The position numbers were made by a program, and so were the translations under genes. The notes below the pieces were generated by a model that did not search any database, was not told where the DNA came from, and saw nothing but the letters and a program-made list of their open reading frames with translations. 18,605 bases of DNA, taken from assembly GCA_031549965.1 (NCBI GenBank), contig JAVBPB010000070.1:1-18605 (forward strand), read 5' to 3'. Numbering within the stretch: the first letter of the stretch is position 1; each line of letters opens with the position of its first letter. This document shows positions 1 to 6,927 of this stretch, one piece after another. The stretch is from JAVBPB01 sp031549965 (lineage in GTDB: Bacteria > Bacillota > Clostridia > Lachnospirales > Lachnospiraceae).

Positions 1-858
1 GGAAATGCAGTAGGAATAGAATACAATGGAGCAACTTATTATTACCAAAGAAATCTACAAGGAGATATAATAAGAATAATAGATACAAATGGAAATGTAG
101 TAGCATCTTACGTTTATGACTCATGGGGTAAAATAATATCATCAAGTGATGCAAACGGAATAGGAAAGATAAATCCACTGCGTTATAGGGGATATTACTA
201 TGATGAAGAAACAGGCTGGTATTATTTACAGAGTAGATATTATAATCCAGAGGTTGGAAGGTTTTTGAATGCAGATGATGCAGGAGTATTGGGGGAAGAA
301 CAAGGGAATGTGTTGCAACATAATTTGTTTACCTACTGTTTTAATAATCCAATAATGTATTCTGATCCAAGTGGATATCTTGCTTGGCTATTGGCACCGT
401 TGGCAGTTCCTGTGGCAGTTGATGGAATTAAATGGGTGACTGTAGCTTTTGCAGCAGTGATAATTTATGAAGTAATAAGTAAAAGTGATAATAAATCAAA
501 AAACGAAGAGGTTTATGCAATTTCGGATGCAAAGGTAGAAAAAAAGGATCCTGAGCCAACACTTATATATCGAACTGGTAGTGGGAATGCTACAAATCTA
601 ACTCCTAGAGAAGTAGATACATCAGGATTATCTTATCAATTGTCTCCGCCTAAAACTGGACCGTACACGGTTACTTCGATTGAAGCCATAAATGCGACAG
701 GAAAACTTATTGCAATTAAAGATGGGCCAAATCACGTTTCTGTTAAACCTACAAATTTTACAAGAATGCAAGAGTGGATCAACTCGCGTCCAAATGCTTT
801 AATAAATCCACATGAATTTACTCAATTGCTTTCTAGCATATCTATAAAAGTAAAATAA
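1..858 (+). CDS. RHS repeat-associated core protein with C-terminal toxin tip (5' truncated)
   Basis: Only the last 285 codons are in the window; the frame is open from base 1 and ends at TAA 856-858. The first ~120 codons are a typical RHS core: YD repeats, RYRGYYYDEETGWYYLQSRY, then GRFLNADD, and the closing NLFTYCFNNPIMYSDPSGY with the DPxG processing signature. After it come a hydrophobic stretch (roughly WLLAPLAVPVAVDGIKW) and a lysine/acid linker. The last ~95 residues are a variable tip containing YRTGSGNATNLTPR, GLSYQLSPPKTGPYTV and NHVSVKP. In this family the core forms a shell that encloses the tip, which is released as a toxin after export. I do not recognise the tip family. The early Tyr-Arg and Gly-Leu-Ser strands vaguely recall ADP-ribosyltransferase folds, but this is a weak guess. 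A dead IS200 copy lies just downstream, before the nearest candidate immunity gene. Confidence 0.9.
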   Translation, partial: GNAVGIEYNGATYYYQRNLQGDIIRIIDTNGNVVASYVYDSWGKIISSSDANGIGKINPLRYRGYYYDEETGWYYLQSRYYNPEVGRFLNADDAGVLGEEQGNVLQHNLFTYCFNNPIMYSDPSGYLAWLLAPLAVPVAVDGIKWVTVAFAAVIIYEVISKSDNKSKNEEVYAISDAKVEKKDPEPTLIYRTGSGNATNLTPREVDTSGLSYQLSPPKTGPYTVTSIEAINATGKLIAIKDGPNHVSVKPTNFTRMQEWINSRPNALINPHEFTQLLSSISIKVK

Positions 859-1023
859 CATAAGTATAATTGTAGTTATTTACCTTTAAAATGGAAACTC
901 TAATCACTCTAGTTATGCTAGGGCGAATAGAGTAAGTAATGGTGTAACTACGGACCTTAGAAATCCTCATGTAGTATGGTGATATAGATGTTGCAAGTCA
1001 ATATCAAAAGCAGGAGGGATCTA

Positions 1024-1449
1024 ATGAACAATTAAATTTATCATATACCAGTAAACATCAGTACATATTGTATTTATTCTAAAATACAGAAGAAAAGTGT
1101 TTATGGGGTAGCTAAAAGCAGATGTTATGGAGATTAAAAAGAAGTTGGAAAATACAAAATTATAGAAATTATTGATGGGGCAGAATACCCAGAACATATA
1201 CATCTCTGTGTCAGCATTCCACCCAAAATGAATGTCTCTGACTTTGCTAGATTCGGATACTTAAAGGAAAAGTCATCATTGATAATATTTGAAAAATATC
1301 CAGAATCGACAAACAAATGGTAGAAATCATTCTGGTAAGTAGTGTTAACGATAGGAAATGCCACAGAACAAGCAATTAAAAAATATATACAAGAACAAAA
1401 GGGAGAGGTAAAAAAGAAGAAACGAGATAGAGCATCTTTAAGAGGCTGA
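1024..1449 (+). pseudogene. IS200/IS605-family TnpA transposase relic
   Basis: A degenerate HUH (Y1) transposase of about the normal length (~142 codons). An AGGAGG site at 1012-1017 precedes ATG 1024. The main frame (same as 1060, 1141 and 1441) reads KEVGKYKIIEIIDG, then PEHIHLCVSIPPKMNVSDF, KSSLIIFEKYPESTNKW and GNATEQAIKKYIQEQKGE, which is the usual TnpA order. The metal-binding His-x-His is intact (codons at 1195-1203). The copy is dead: there is a frameshift in the first ~15 codons, a stop after YGD, stops on both sides of KSFW, and the region that normally carries the catalytic tyrosine (GYYVxTVG) reads VVLTIG. It lies between the Rhs toxin gene and the next immunity gene. Confidence 0.8.
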
Positions 1450-1519
1450 TGGTAAGAGTACTTGCGGCACTTACTTTTTAGGGAGCAAGTAATCAGCCCC
1501 TATAGCTCTAAAAGTAAAT

Positions 1520-1536
1520 CACCATTTGAAATGGTG
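1520..1536 (+). repeat. IS200-type right-end hairpin
   Basis: A perfect 7-bp stem CACCATT/AATGGTG with a 3-base loop lies about 70 bases after the TnpA relic. IS200/IS605 elements carry such small subterminal hairpins as their transposase recognition structures, so this probably marks the right end of the dead element. The exact boundary (about 1540-1565) cannot be fixed from one copy. The left end probably lies between about 890 and 1010. Confidence 0.5.
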
Positions 1537-1570
1537 GGCGGTGACTTAGTATGCTTACTTAAAAGGAATA

Positions 1571-1593
1571 AGTTGAGAGGAATGTGAGCTAAT
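1571..1593 (+). promoter_or_regulatory. Shared ribosome-binding leader of the immunity genes, copy 1
   Basis: The 23 bases before the start at 1594 match those before the immunity gene at 3186 in 19 of 23 positions (by eye), including the GAGAGGAATG/GAAAGGAATG core that holds the Shine-Dalgarno site. The similarity stops at the start codon region, as the two proteins are unrelated. It suggests that immunity cassettes were exchanged with their translation leader attached. Confidence 0.5.
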
Positions 1594-2043
1594 ATGGAAT
1601 ATAAAGATATAATAGAATTAGTAAATCAATTAGACTGGAGCCTATCAGAAAATATTCAAAATCATGCAAAAACCGAATTGATTAATATTAGTCCTGAAAA
1701 TTGCGATTTACTCATACAACCAATGTTAAAAAACACATGGCATAATGCTACATTGGTTATAAAGACCATAGGATATCCGAATAATAAAAAATCCTTATCA
1801 TCCCTAATCTGGCTACTGCAAGATTTAAATTGGCCAGGGGTTTCAAATGCTTTTGATATTTTGAAAAGTGTAAATAAAGATATATTGATTACACTATTAG
1901 AAAGTAGTATTAAAAGAGCATATTTAGAAAGTGATTATATGTGGTTGGGGGGTATTAAGTATTTTTTGATGGATGCACAAATTTGTAGAAATGATTTTAA
2001 AAATCTGGATATATATGATTTTTTAGATTATTCTGACTTTTAG
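1594..2043 (+). CDS. DUF5071-like immunity protein
   Basis: A 149-residue acidic, mostly helical protein without signal peptide or membrane segment. Around residues 63-85 it has a HEAT-like helix pair, IGYPNNKKSLSSLIWLLQDLNWPG. The W-LQDLNWPG motif is what I recognise from the DUF5071 family, small proteins often found as immunity partners of Rhs and LXG toxins. The start is ATG 1594, preceded by GAGAGGAATG. By position it is the candidate antitoxin for the Rhs tip ending at 858, although a dead IS200 copy now separates them. It could instead be an orphan immunity gene from an earlier toxin. The family call is from memory of the motif and not from a search. Confidence 0.65.
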   Translation: MEYKDIIELVNQLDWSLSENIQNHAKTELINISPENCDLLIQPMLKNTWHNATLVIKTIGYPNNKKSLSSLIWLLQDLNWPGVSNAFDILKSVNKDILITLLESSIKRAYLESDYMWLGGIKYFLMDAQICRNDFKNLDIYDFLDYSDF

Positions 2044-2202
2044 ATTTTAATATTAGTAAGCATCAAGTCGGTTCTTTCCAATATTTGTTGATTTTACAGT
2101 CTTAATATGATAAATTAAAATGAAAGAATGGTTTCAAGTTGCTCAAGTCAAAGTATATTTACTCTTGGTAATTCAAAACTACCGTACATAATATGTTTAA
2201 AT

Positions 2203-2334
2203 AACTTAATTTATAATAGATAACTTTTCTAGAAAAAAGGTCAATAATTACACAAGTATAACAAAATGGTTGCCAACTTTTACATATGTTATATCACTTA
2301 TCCAACTTAATTGGAATAGTATTGCTGTAACATA
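2203..2334 (-). pseudogene. IS3-family OrfB (rve integrase) transposase relic
   Basis: Reading the minus strand from about 2334 gives YVTAILFQLSWISDITYVKVG, then NHFVILV, a stop, and LLTFFSRKVIYYKLS. This matches the catalytic-core start of IS3 transposases, usually W-[IV]-[ST]-DITY...FVYLCVIIDLFSRKVIGYKLS. The first catalytic Asp (in SDITY) remains. The second Asp (IDLFSR) is replaced by Thr, and a stop interrupts the strand. Upstream and downstream parts of the transposase are not recognisable, so this is a short fossil. Confidence 0.6.
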
Positions 2335-2363
2335 TTAGAAATTGCTTATGATATAAATAATTT

Positions 2364-2507
2364 ATGACATACTTTTTTATTACTGATTTATTATTTAAAG
2401 AAGAGTGTGCAGAATTACATGCAATAGCATTTAATCTACTATGTAATGTATTTAATTATATTGCTTATTATTTAGCTTATAATCACATGTCTAAATCGGT
2501 TGACTAG
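2364..2507 (+). pseudogene. Small hypothetical reading frame, possible immunity-protein fragment
   Basis: ATG 2364 opens a 47-codon frame ending at TAG 2505-2507. It contains KEECAELHAIAFNLLCNVFNYIAYYLAYNH, an amphipathic helical stretch with regular composition. The pattern LHA-A-N-(8)-Y-A-A-H recalls C-terminal helices of some small immunity proteins, but I cannot name a family. There is no good Shine-Dalgarno site. It lies between an IS3 fossil and the orphan Rhs tip, so a fragment of a lost immunity gene is plausible. It may also be chance. Confidence 0.3.
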
Positions 2508-2538
2508 ATAAAGGAACAAAAAAATTGAACAAGAGAAT

Positions 2539-3099
2539 GTGTTACAGCATAATTTGTTTTCATATTGTTATAATAATCCTATAATGTACTGTGACCCTAA
2601 TGGATATAACCCAATAGCAATATGGATTATTGATCTCATTGTCTCAGCATTAGCTAAACAGACATTAAAAGAGGGGATTAAAGTTGCAGTTACTGTAGGA
2701 ATGATATTACTAATTGAAAAGGGATCAAACAAAAGTAATGAATTAATTGAGAAAAAAGAAGAATCTCAAAAATCTGCAAATTCAGGTGGAGGTAATGATA
2801 ATAATGACACTGCAACAACAATAGTTGAATTAACTCAGGGATTAAATAACACAACGAAAGCTAAAGGGATAACAACAAATTTAACATCATCGGGAGGCTA
2901 TAAACAAGCATTAAGTGATTTTAATAGTTTAAAACCATCTAATGTTAAAAATATTTTAACAAAGTTTGGTCCGGGTAAACAAGGTATTTTAAATGGTAAA
3001 AGTATTGTTGTTAGACCAAGCAGTACTTCTGGCGAAGGAGCAACGTTAGAAATACAATTTTCAACTAAAAATATACTAAAAATAAGATATGGAGAATAA
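2539..3099 (+). CDS. Orphan Rhs C-terminal toxin module lacking the main shell
   Basis: The frame is open from 2512, and similarity to the main rhs gene starts abruptly at about 2527. It encodes the end of the core (EQENVLQHNLFSYCYNNPIMY, then CDPNGY), a hydrophobic segment (IAIWIIDLIVSALA...VTVGMILLI) and a Lys/Glu/Ser/Asn linker. A different tip follows, ending GKSIVVRPSSTSGEGATLEIQ...ILKIRYGE. The G-x-VRP-SS-G-TLEI...KIRY ending recurs at the C-termini of many polymorphic toxins and is probably nuclease-like, though the exact family is not certain. No ATG or convincing Shine-Dalgarno precedes the module. The only early start is GTG 2539, inside the core motif, so it is probably not expressed as a full toxin. 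It looks like a silent or displaced tip cassette, paired with the immunity gene at 3186. Confidence 0.75.
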   Translation: MLQHNLFSYCYNNPIMYCDPNGYNPIAIWIIDLIVSALAKQTLKEGIKVAVTVGMILLIEKGSNKSNELIEKKEESQKSANSGGGNDNNDTATTIVELTQGLNNTTKAKGITTNLTSSGGYKQALSDFNSLKPSNVKNILTKFGPGKQGILNGKSIVVRPSSTSGEGATLEIQFSTKNILKIRYGE

Positions 3100-3162
3100 A
3101 TTGAGGTCAGATGTAATAAATTAACATTCTTAAAAAGGTTAAGAGTTACTAATGTTAAAACA

Positions 3163-3185
3163 AATTGAAAGGAATGTAAGTTAAT
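3163..3185 (+). promoter_or_regulatory. Shared ribosome-binding leader of the immunity genes, copy 2
   Basis: Matches 1571-1593 in 19 of 23 bases and places GAAAGGAATG about 10 bases before ATG 3186. A 13-base piece, AAAGGAATGTAAG (3168-3180), recurs exactly at 18044-18056 in front of a degraded reading frame. Confidence 0.5.
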
Positions 3186-3587
3186 ATGGAAAAATGGAAT
3201 GAAATTTTTAAAGGATCAATACCAGTTGGAAAATATTTGGCATCAGTTGCAAATGGTGATGAACTAGGATTGATCGTACAGCTTAAAAATGATTCAAATA
3301 TTATTAATATTGATTTTGGGGCAGTATCTGTATTAAGGATGTTAGATGAAGGAATTGTATTACAAGATTTATTTGAGCCTAATGCATTTGATGAATTATG
3401 GGAAAAAAAATTTCCAAATACCATATATTTATTAGAAAACAGTGAATTGAGTAGATTTACAAATAAAATTTGTAGTGAATTGTATGAGGATTTTAAATTA
3501 AAACATTATGTTATTATTACTTTAAATTACGTAATTGAAGTAATAACAAGATGGGAACCAACAATTGAAGTGTTAGGAATTGAATAG
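3186..3587 (+). CDS. Putative immunity protein for the orphan Rhs tip
   Basis: A 133-residue acidic, soluble protein without signal peptide. It has an N-terminal W-E-F region, a central beta-rich LGLIVQLKND...INIDFGAVSVLRMLDEG, a FPNTIYLLENSELSRF segment and a C-terminal HYVIITLNYVIEVITRWEPTIEVL. The overall layout (small, acidic, directly downstream of a toxin tip, ending in W-E-P) resembles immunity proteins commonly paired with Rhs and Cdi tips. I recall similar unnamed proteins but cannot give a family name. ATG 3186 is set by the GAAAGGAATG leader. The gap to the tip's stop codon is 86 bases. The cognate partner is inferred from adjacency only. Confidence 0.7.
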   Translation: MEKWNEIFKGSIPVGKYLASVANGDELGLIVQLKNDSNIINIDFGAVSVLRMLDEGIVLQDLFEPNAFDELWEKKFPNTIYLLENSELSRFTNKICSELYEDFKLKHYVIITLNYVIEVITRWEPTIEVLGIE

Positions 3588-3658
3588 CAAATTATACGAT
3601 GCCAATTTTGTAGAATTAAAAGTTGCTAAAAATCTTGGGTTCTTCCACAACTAAACCC

Positions 3659-3810
3659 CTAAATGTTATTTTCTGTAATAATTTGTCGAATTTGTTCCTT
3701 TGCTACTGCCATAAAAATGCTCCTTTTCGATAAGATTTTTTATATCTAAATTCTTACCAAAAAGGAGACATTTATTTCTAAAGACACATACTTATTTACA
3801 CTACCACTTC
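3659..3810 (-). mobile_element. IS256-family end and transposase N-terminus relic
   Basis: On the minus strand an AAAAGGAG site precedes ATG at 3712-3710. Translation is MAVAKEQIRQIITENNI, followed by TAG at 3661-3659 and noncoding sequence. This matches the start of IS256-family (mutator-type) transposases, which often begin M-x-(3,6)-QIRQII...NNI. The ~100 bases upstream (to about 3810) read on the minus strand as GTGGTAGTGTAAATAAGT and onward. That looks like an IS256-type left terminus, but the exact outer end cannot be set. More than 95% of the transposase is missing. Confidence 0.55.
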
Positions 3811-3926
3811 AAAAGCATTAGTATAATAAATGCAATAAGATATTTAATTCTTTTTCCATATTTCAAATACATAATAACCTTCACTAACTTACTTTTCATA
3901 GTCTGCTGTTATGAATACAGTAAATC

Positions 3927-4105
3927 AATTTTTTAGATGAATATTCTGACAATTATTAAATTTAAAGATCATTTATGAAATGGAAAGAAGACCCAAAAAT
4001 TTGTCAGGCTATCCTGACAAATTTTCGTTTTAGGGGGCTTCTTGGACTGTTTGGCATAACGGAGCTTTAAATTTAATATTTGTCAGAATATTCATCTAAA
4101 AAATT
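3927..4105. repeat. 179-bp nested palindromic element next to typA
   Basis: Outer arms 3927-3967 and 4065-4105 are inverted repeats matching in 40 of 41 bases. Inside are a second imperfect stem (AAGAAG at 3985-3990 with CTTCTT at 4038-4043, each beside a C/G run) and a central perfect 13-bp stem (3996-4008 with 4013-4025, loop CTAT). RNA from either strand would fold into one long interrupted hairpin. It lies 56 bases past the typA stop codon, so it may serve as the typA terminator: on the minus strand the central stem is followed by TTTTT. The first 18 bases of each arm equal those of the internal palindrome at 7528-7693. Confidence 0.8.
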
Positions 4106-4161
4106 CGATCACTAAATCAAACAAACAAAAAGGTATAGATCCTCAAAATCCCACTATAAAA

Positions 4162-5994
4162 CTACTTACTATTCCTTTTAGCCCTCATCCTAAGAGTAGG
4201 ATCCAAAATCTTCTTACGAATCCTAATATTTTTAGGAGTTATTTCAAGAAGTTCATCTGTATCAATAAATTCCAAAGATTGTTCAAGACTTAAAATTCTA
4301 GGAGTAGTAAGCCTTAAAGCTTCGTCAGAACCGGATGCACGTGTATTGGTTAATTGCTTACGTTTACAGACATTTACTTCTACATCTTCAGCTTTTCCGT
4401 TTTGTCCTATAACCATTCCGGAATAAACTTTTTCACCAGGACCTATAAATAGAGTTCCTCGTTCTTGGGCGTTGTATAGTCCGTAAGTGATAGTTTCCCC
4501 AGATTCATATGCAATTAATGAGCCTTGCTTTCTGTATTGAATGTCACCTTTGTATGGACCATAGCCATCAAATAAGGTGTTTATTACACCATTTCCTTTT
4601 GTGTCGGTCATAAATTCACCACGGTAGCCGATTAGACCACGGGAAGGGATTGAAAATTCCAGTCTTGAACTTTGACTTCCGGACACAGACATGCTTTGAA
4701 GTTCACCTTTTCTTTGGCTTAACTTTTCAATTACGCTACCAGAAAATTCTTCTGGAAGATCGATTATAGCTCGTTCCATTGGTTCTAAACAGTTGTCTGA
4801 TTCATCGTATTTATATAGTACCTCTGCTTTACTTACGGCAAATTCATAGCCCTCACGTCTCATGTTTTCTATAAGAACAGAGAGGTGAAGTTCACCCCTT
4901 CCTGATACTTTAAAAGCTTCAGTGCTTTCGGTTTCTTCTACTCTTAAGCTAACGTCTGTATTTAGTTCTCTAAAGAGGCGTTCTCTTAAATGACGGGAAG
5001 TAACATATTTGCCTTCTAAACCTGCCAAAGGACTGTCGTTTACCAGAAAGTGCATGGCTATAGTTGGCTCAGAAATTTTTTGAAAAGGTATTGGGTCAGG
5101 TGATTCAGGGGAACAAATGGTATCTCCGATGTGAATATCTGAAATACCAGATATAGCTACAATTGAACCAACAGTTGCAGAAGTAACTTCTACTTTTTTT
5201 AGACCATCAAATTCGTAGAGTTTACTTATTTTTACCTTTCTGGATTTATCAGGTTCATGAGCATTAACTAATACTACATCCTGATTTACACTAATAGTAC
5301 CATTATCAACTTTACCAATTCCAATTCTTCCAACATATTCATTGTAATCAATGGTGCTAATTAATACTTGGGTACCAGCTTCTTTATCACCAGTTGGTGC
5401 AGGAATGTATTCTAAAATAGTTTCAAATAAAGGTTTCATGTCTGAATGTTCCTCATCAAGCTCAAGTATGGCAATACCTGACTTTGCAGAAGTATATACA
5501 AATGGACAGTCTAATTGTTCTTCTGAAGCATCTAAATCTATAAACAACTCTAACACTTCATCAATAACTTCACTTGGTCTGGCTTCAGGACGATCAATTT
5601 TATTGATACAAACAATAACAGGAAGATCAAGCTCTAAAGCTTTTTTTAATACAAACTTTGTTTGAGGCATGGCACCTTCAAAAGCATCTACTACTAAAAC
5701 AACACCATTTACCATTTTTAAAACACGCTCCACCTCACCACCAAAATCAGCATGTCCAGGCGTATCAATAATATTAATTTTAACTCCGTTATAAATAACA
5801 GCAGTATTTTTGGCAAGAATGGTAATGCCTCTTTCTCTTTCAATGTCATTTGAGTCCATAACTCTTTCAACAACTGCCTGATTGGCACGAAAAACCCCGC
5901 TTTGTTTTAGAAGTTCATCTACTAGGGTAGTTTTTCCGTGATCTACGTGTGCAATAATTGCAATATTTCTTATATCATCTCTTGATATGTTCAT
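4162..5994 (-). CDS. typA: Translational GTPase TypA/BipA
   Basis: A full-length 610-residue ribosome-associated GTPase of the EF-G/LepA superfamily, involved in ribosome assembly and stress adaptation. The G-domain motifs are intact: AHVDHGKTT (15-23), RGITI (55-59), DTPGH (77-81), NKID (131-134) and TSAK (168-171). An EF-Tu-like domain 2 follows (about 205-300). The C-terminal half holds SGRGELHLSVLIENMRREGYE, the family-typical FSIPSRGLIGYRGEF and the basic tail RMRAKR. Start ATG 5994 has AGAAGGA a few bases upstream. It is monocistronic, divergent from the gene at 6203, with a long palindrome past its 3' end. No defect is visible. Confidence 0.97.
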   Translation of the reverse strand: MNISRDDIRNIAIIAHVDHGKTTLVDELLKQSGVFRANQAVVERVMDSNDIERERGITILAKNTAVIYNGVKINIIDTPGHADFGGEVERVLKMVNGVVLVVDAFEGAMPQTKFVLKKALELDLPVIVCINKIDRPEARPSEVIDEVLELFIDLDASEEQLDCPFVYTSAKSGIAILELDEEHSDMKPLFETILEYIPAPTGDKEAGTQVLISTIDYNEYVGRIGIGKVDNGTISVNQDVVLVNAHEPDKSRKVKISKLYEFDGLKKVEVTSATVGSIVAISGISDIHIGDTICSPESPDPIPFQKISEPTIAMHFLVNDSPLAGLEGKYVTSRHLRERLFRELNTDVSLRVEETESTEAFKVSGRGELHLSVLIENMRREGYEFAVSKAEVLYKYDESDNCLEPMERAIIDLPEEFSGSVIEKLSQRKGELQSMSVSGSQSSRLEFSIPSRGLIGYRGEFMTDTKGNGVINTLFDGYGPYKGDIQYRKQGSLIAYESGETITYGLYNAQERGTLFIGPGEKVYSGMVIGQNGKAEDVEVNVCKRKQLTNTRASGSDEALRLTTPRILSLEQSLEFIDTDELLEITPKNIRIRKKILDPTLRMRAKRNSK

Positions 5995-6011
5995 TAATAT
6001 CCTTCTTTCTT

Positions 6012-6050
6012 AAAAGTCAAAATTTAAGAACCTATATTCGATTGACTTTT
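6012..6050 (-). promoter_or_regulatory. Leader hairpin in the typA 5' untranslated region
   Basis: AAAAGTCAA (6012-6020) and TTGACTTTT (6042-6050) form a perfect 9-bp inverted repeat with a 21-base spacer. It lies between the candidate typA promoter and the typA ribosome site. It could be an RNA leader structure or an operator; the sequence does not decide which. Confidence 0.35.
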
Positions 6051-6061
6051 TGCTCTTAATT

Positions 6062-6089
6062 ATTTTATCATATTTAAAAAAATTTACAA
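6062..6089 (-). promoter_or_regulatory. Candidate typA promoter
   Basis: On the minus strand TTGTAA (plus 6084-6089), a 16-base spacer and TAAAAT (plus 6062-6067) resemble a sigma-A promoter. It would give a leader of about 60 bases. The whole region is very AT-rich, so the call is modest. Confidence 0.4.
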
Positions 6090-6202
6090 TAAAAATATAT
6101 ACTTTTAATAAAATTTGTTCTAAAATTAAATTATTAAGAATATATATAGCATTATAACACAATTTAAAATTAATATAAAAGGGCCGAAGGGAGCAGTACG
6201 AT

Positions 6203-6844
6203 ATGACAGATAAAGTATTTGAAAATAATCAAGTAAATATTGCAGGAGAAGTAGTTTCAGAATTTAAGTTTAGCCATGATGTGTTTGGTGAGGGTTTTTA
6301 TTATCTGGAGATTTCAGTTAATAGATTGAGCCAATCTGAGGATATTATACCACTTATGATATCTGAAAGATTAATTGATGTTTCAAAAAACATAATTGGT
6401 AAATATGTTGAAGCATCAGGTCAATTTAGATCATATAATAGACATGATGAAGAACGAAACAGACTGGTGCTTTCAGTTTTTGTAAGAGAGATTGAAGTAT
6501 TTGAGGAGCATTTTGAAAGCCAAAAACCAAATTACATATTTTTAGACGGATTTATATGCAAAAATCCTGTTTACAGAAAAACACCGCTAGGCAGAGAGAT
6601 TGCAGACATATTATTAGCAGTAAACAGACCATACGGAAAATCCGATTACATACCTTGCATATGTTGGGGAAGAAACGCAAGATTTGCTGAAAAATTTGAT
6701 GTAGGAACACATATACAAATTTGGGGCAGAATTCAAAGCCGTGAATATCAGAAAAAAATAGGAGATAGTGATGTGGAAAAAAGGGTTGCATACGAAATTT
6801 CAGTTAGCAAGCTTGAATGTGTAGATGATAAAAAAGAAGAATAA
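6203..6844 (+). CDS. Single-stranded DNA-binding-like protein with two OB folds
   Basis: 213 residues arranged as two tandem OB-type units. The first (about 8-100) starts NQVNIAGEVVSEFKFSH and contains IIGKYVEASGQFRSYN...RLVLSVFVREIEVF. The second (about 108-205) starts YIFLDGFICKNPVYRKTPLGRE and contains DYIPCICWGRNARFAEKFDVG and IQIWGRIQSREYQKK. The second unit has the SSB/PriB signature (R-x-TP-G-ceadx-L-AV-R-YGKSDYIPCICWGR-A). The acidic tail DDKKEE differs from the classical DDDIPF SSB tip. The likely role is binding single-stranded DNA as an accessory to the main SSB. ATG 6203 follows GAAGGGAG. It diverges from typA. The downstream gene probably has its own promoter. Confidence 0.75.
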   Translation: MTDKVFENNQVNIAGEVVSEFKFSHDVFGEGFYYLEISVNRLSQSEDIIPLMISERLIDVSKNIIGKYVEASGQFRSYNRHDEERNRLVLSVFVREIEVFEEHFESQKPNYIFLDGFICKNPVYRKTPLGREIADILLAVNRPYGKSDYIPCICWGRNARFAEKFDVGTHIQIWGRIQSREYQKKIGDSDVEKRVAYEISVSKLECVDDKKEE

Positions 6845-6871
6845 AAAGATATAGATTTTTGAATATGGTTA

Positions 6872-6880
6872 TGTTATACT
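6872..6880 (+). promoter_or_regulatory. Extended -10 promoter for the CobO-like gene
   Basis: TGTTATACT is an extended -10 element (TG, one base, TATACT) beginning 28 bases past the upstream stop codon and about 48 bases before ATG 6928. No clear -35 box is seen (TAGATT at 6852-6857 is weak), which fits an extended -10 promoter. Confidence 0.45.
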
Positions 6881-6927
6881 GATAAAGTTTAAAACAAAAC
6901 ACGAAAGAGTATTTCCAGAGGTGAATA

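Noticed and set aside
959..1023. Apparent extra Rhs-like remnant (frames reading NHSSYARANRVSNGVTTDLRNP, then DIDVASQYQKQEG) before the IS200 transposase
   Set aside because: It is directly followed by the TnpA ribosome site and start, and lies where the IS200 left-end noncoding region should be; the coding look is not supported by any recognisable motif.
1021..1364. Minus-strand frames of 60 and 76 codons over the IS200 relic
   Set aside because: They are antisense to the recognisable TnpA protein pattern.
2018..2040. Sequence resembling the palindrome arm (TTTTTTAGAT...TATTCTGAC) near the end of the DUF5071-like gene
   Set aside because: It has missing bases relative to the arm, no inverted partner, and simply encodes the acidic C-terminus DFLDYSDF.
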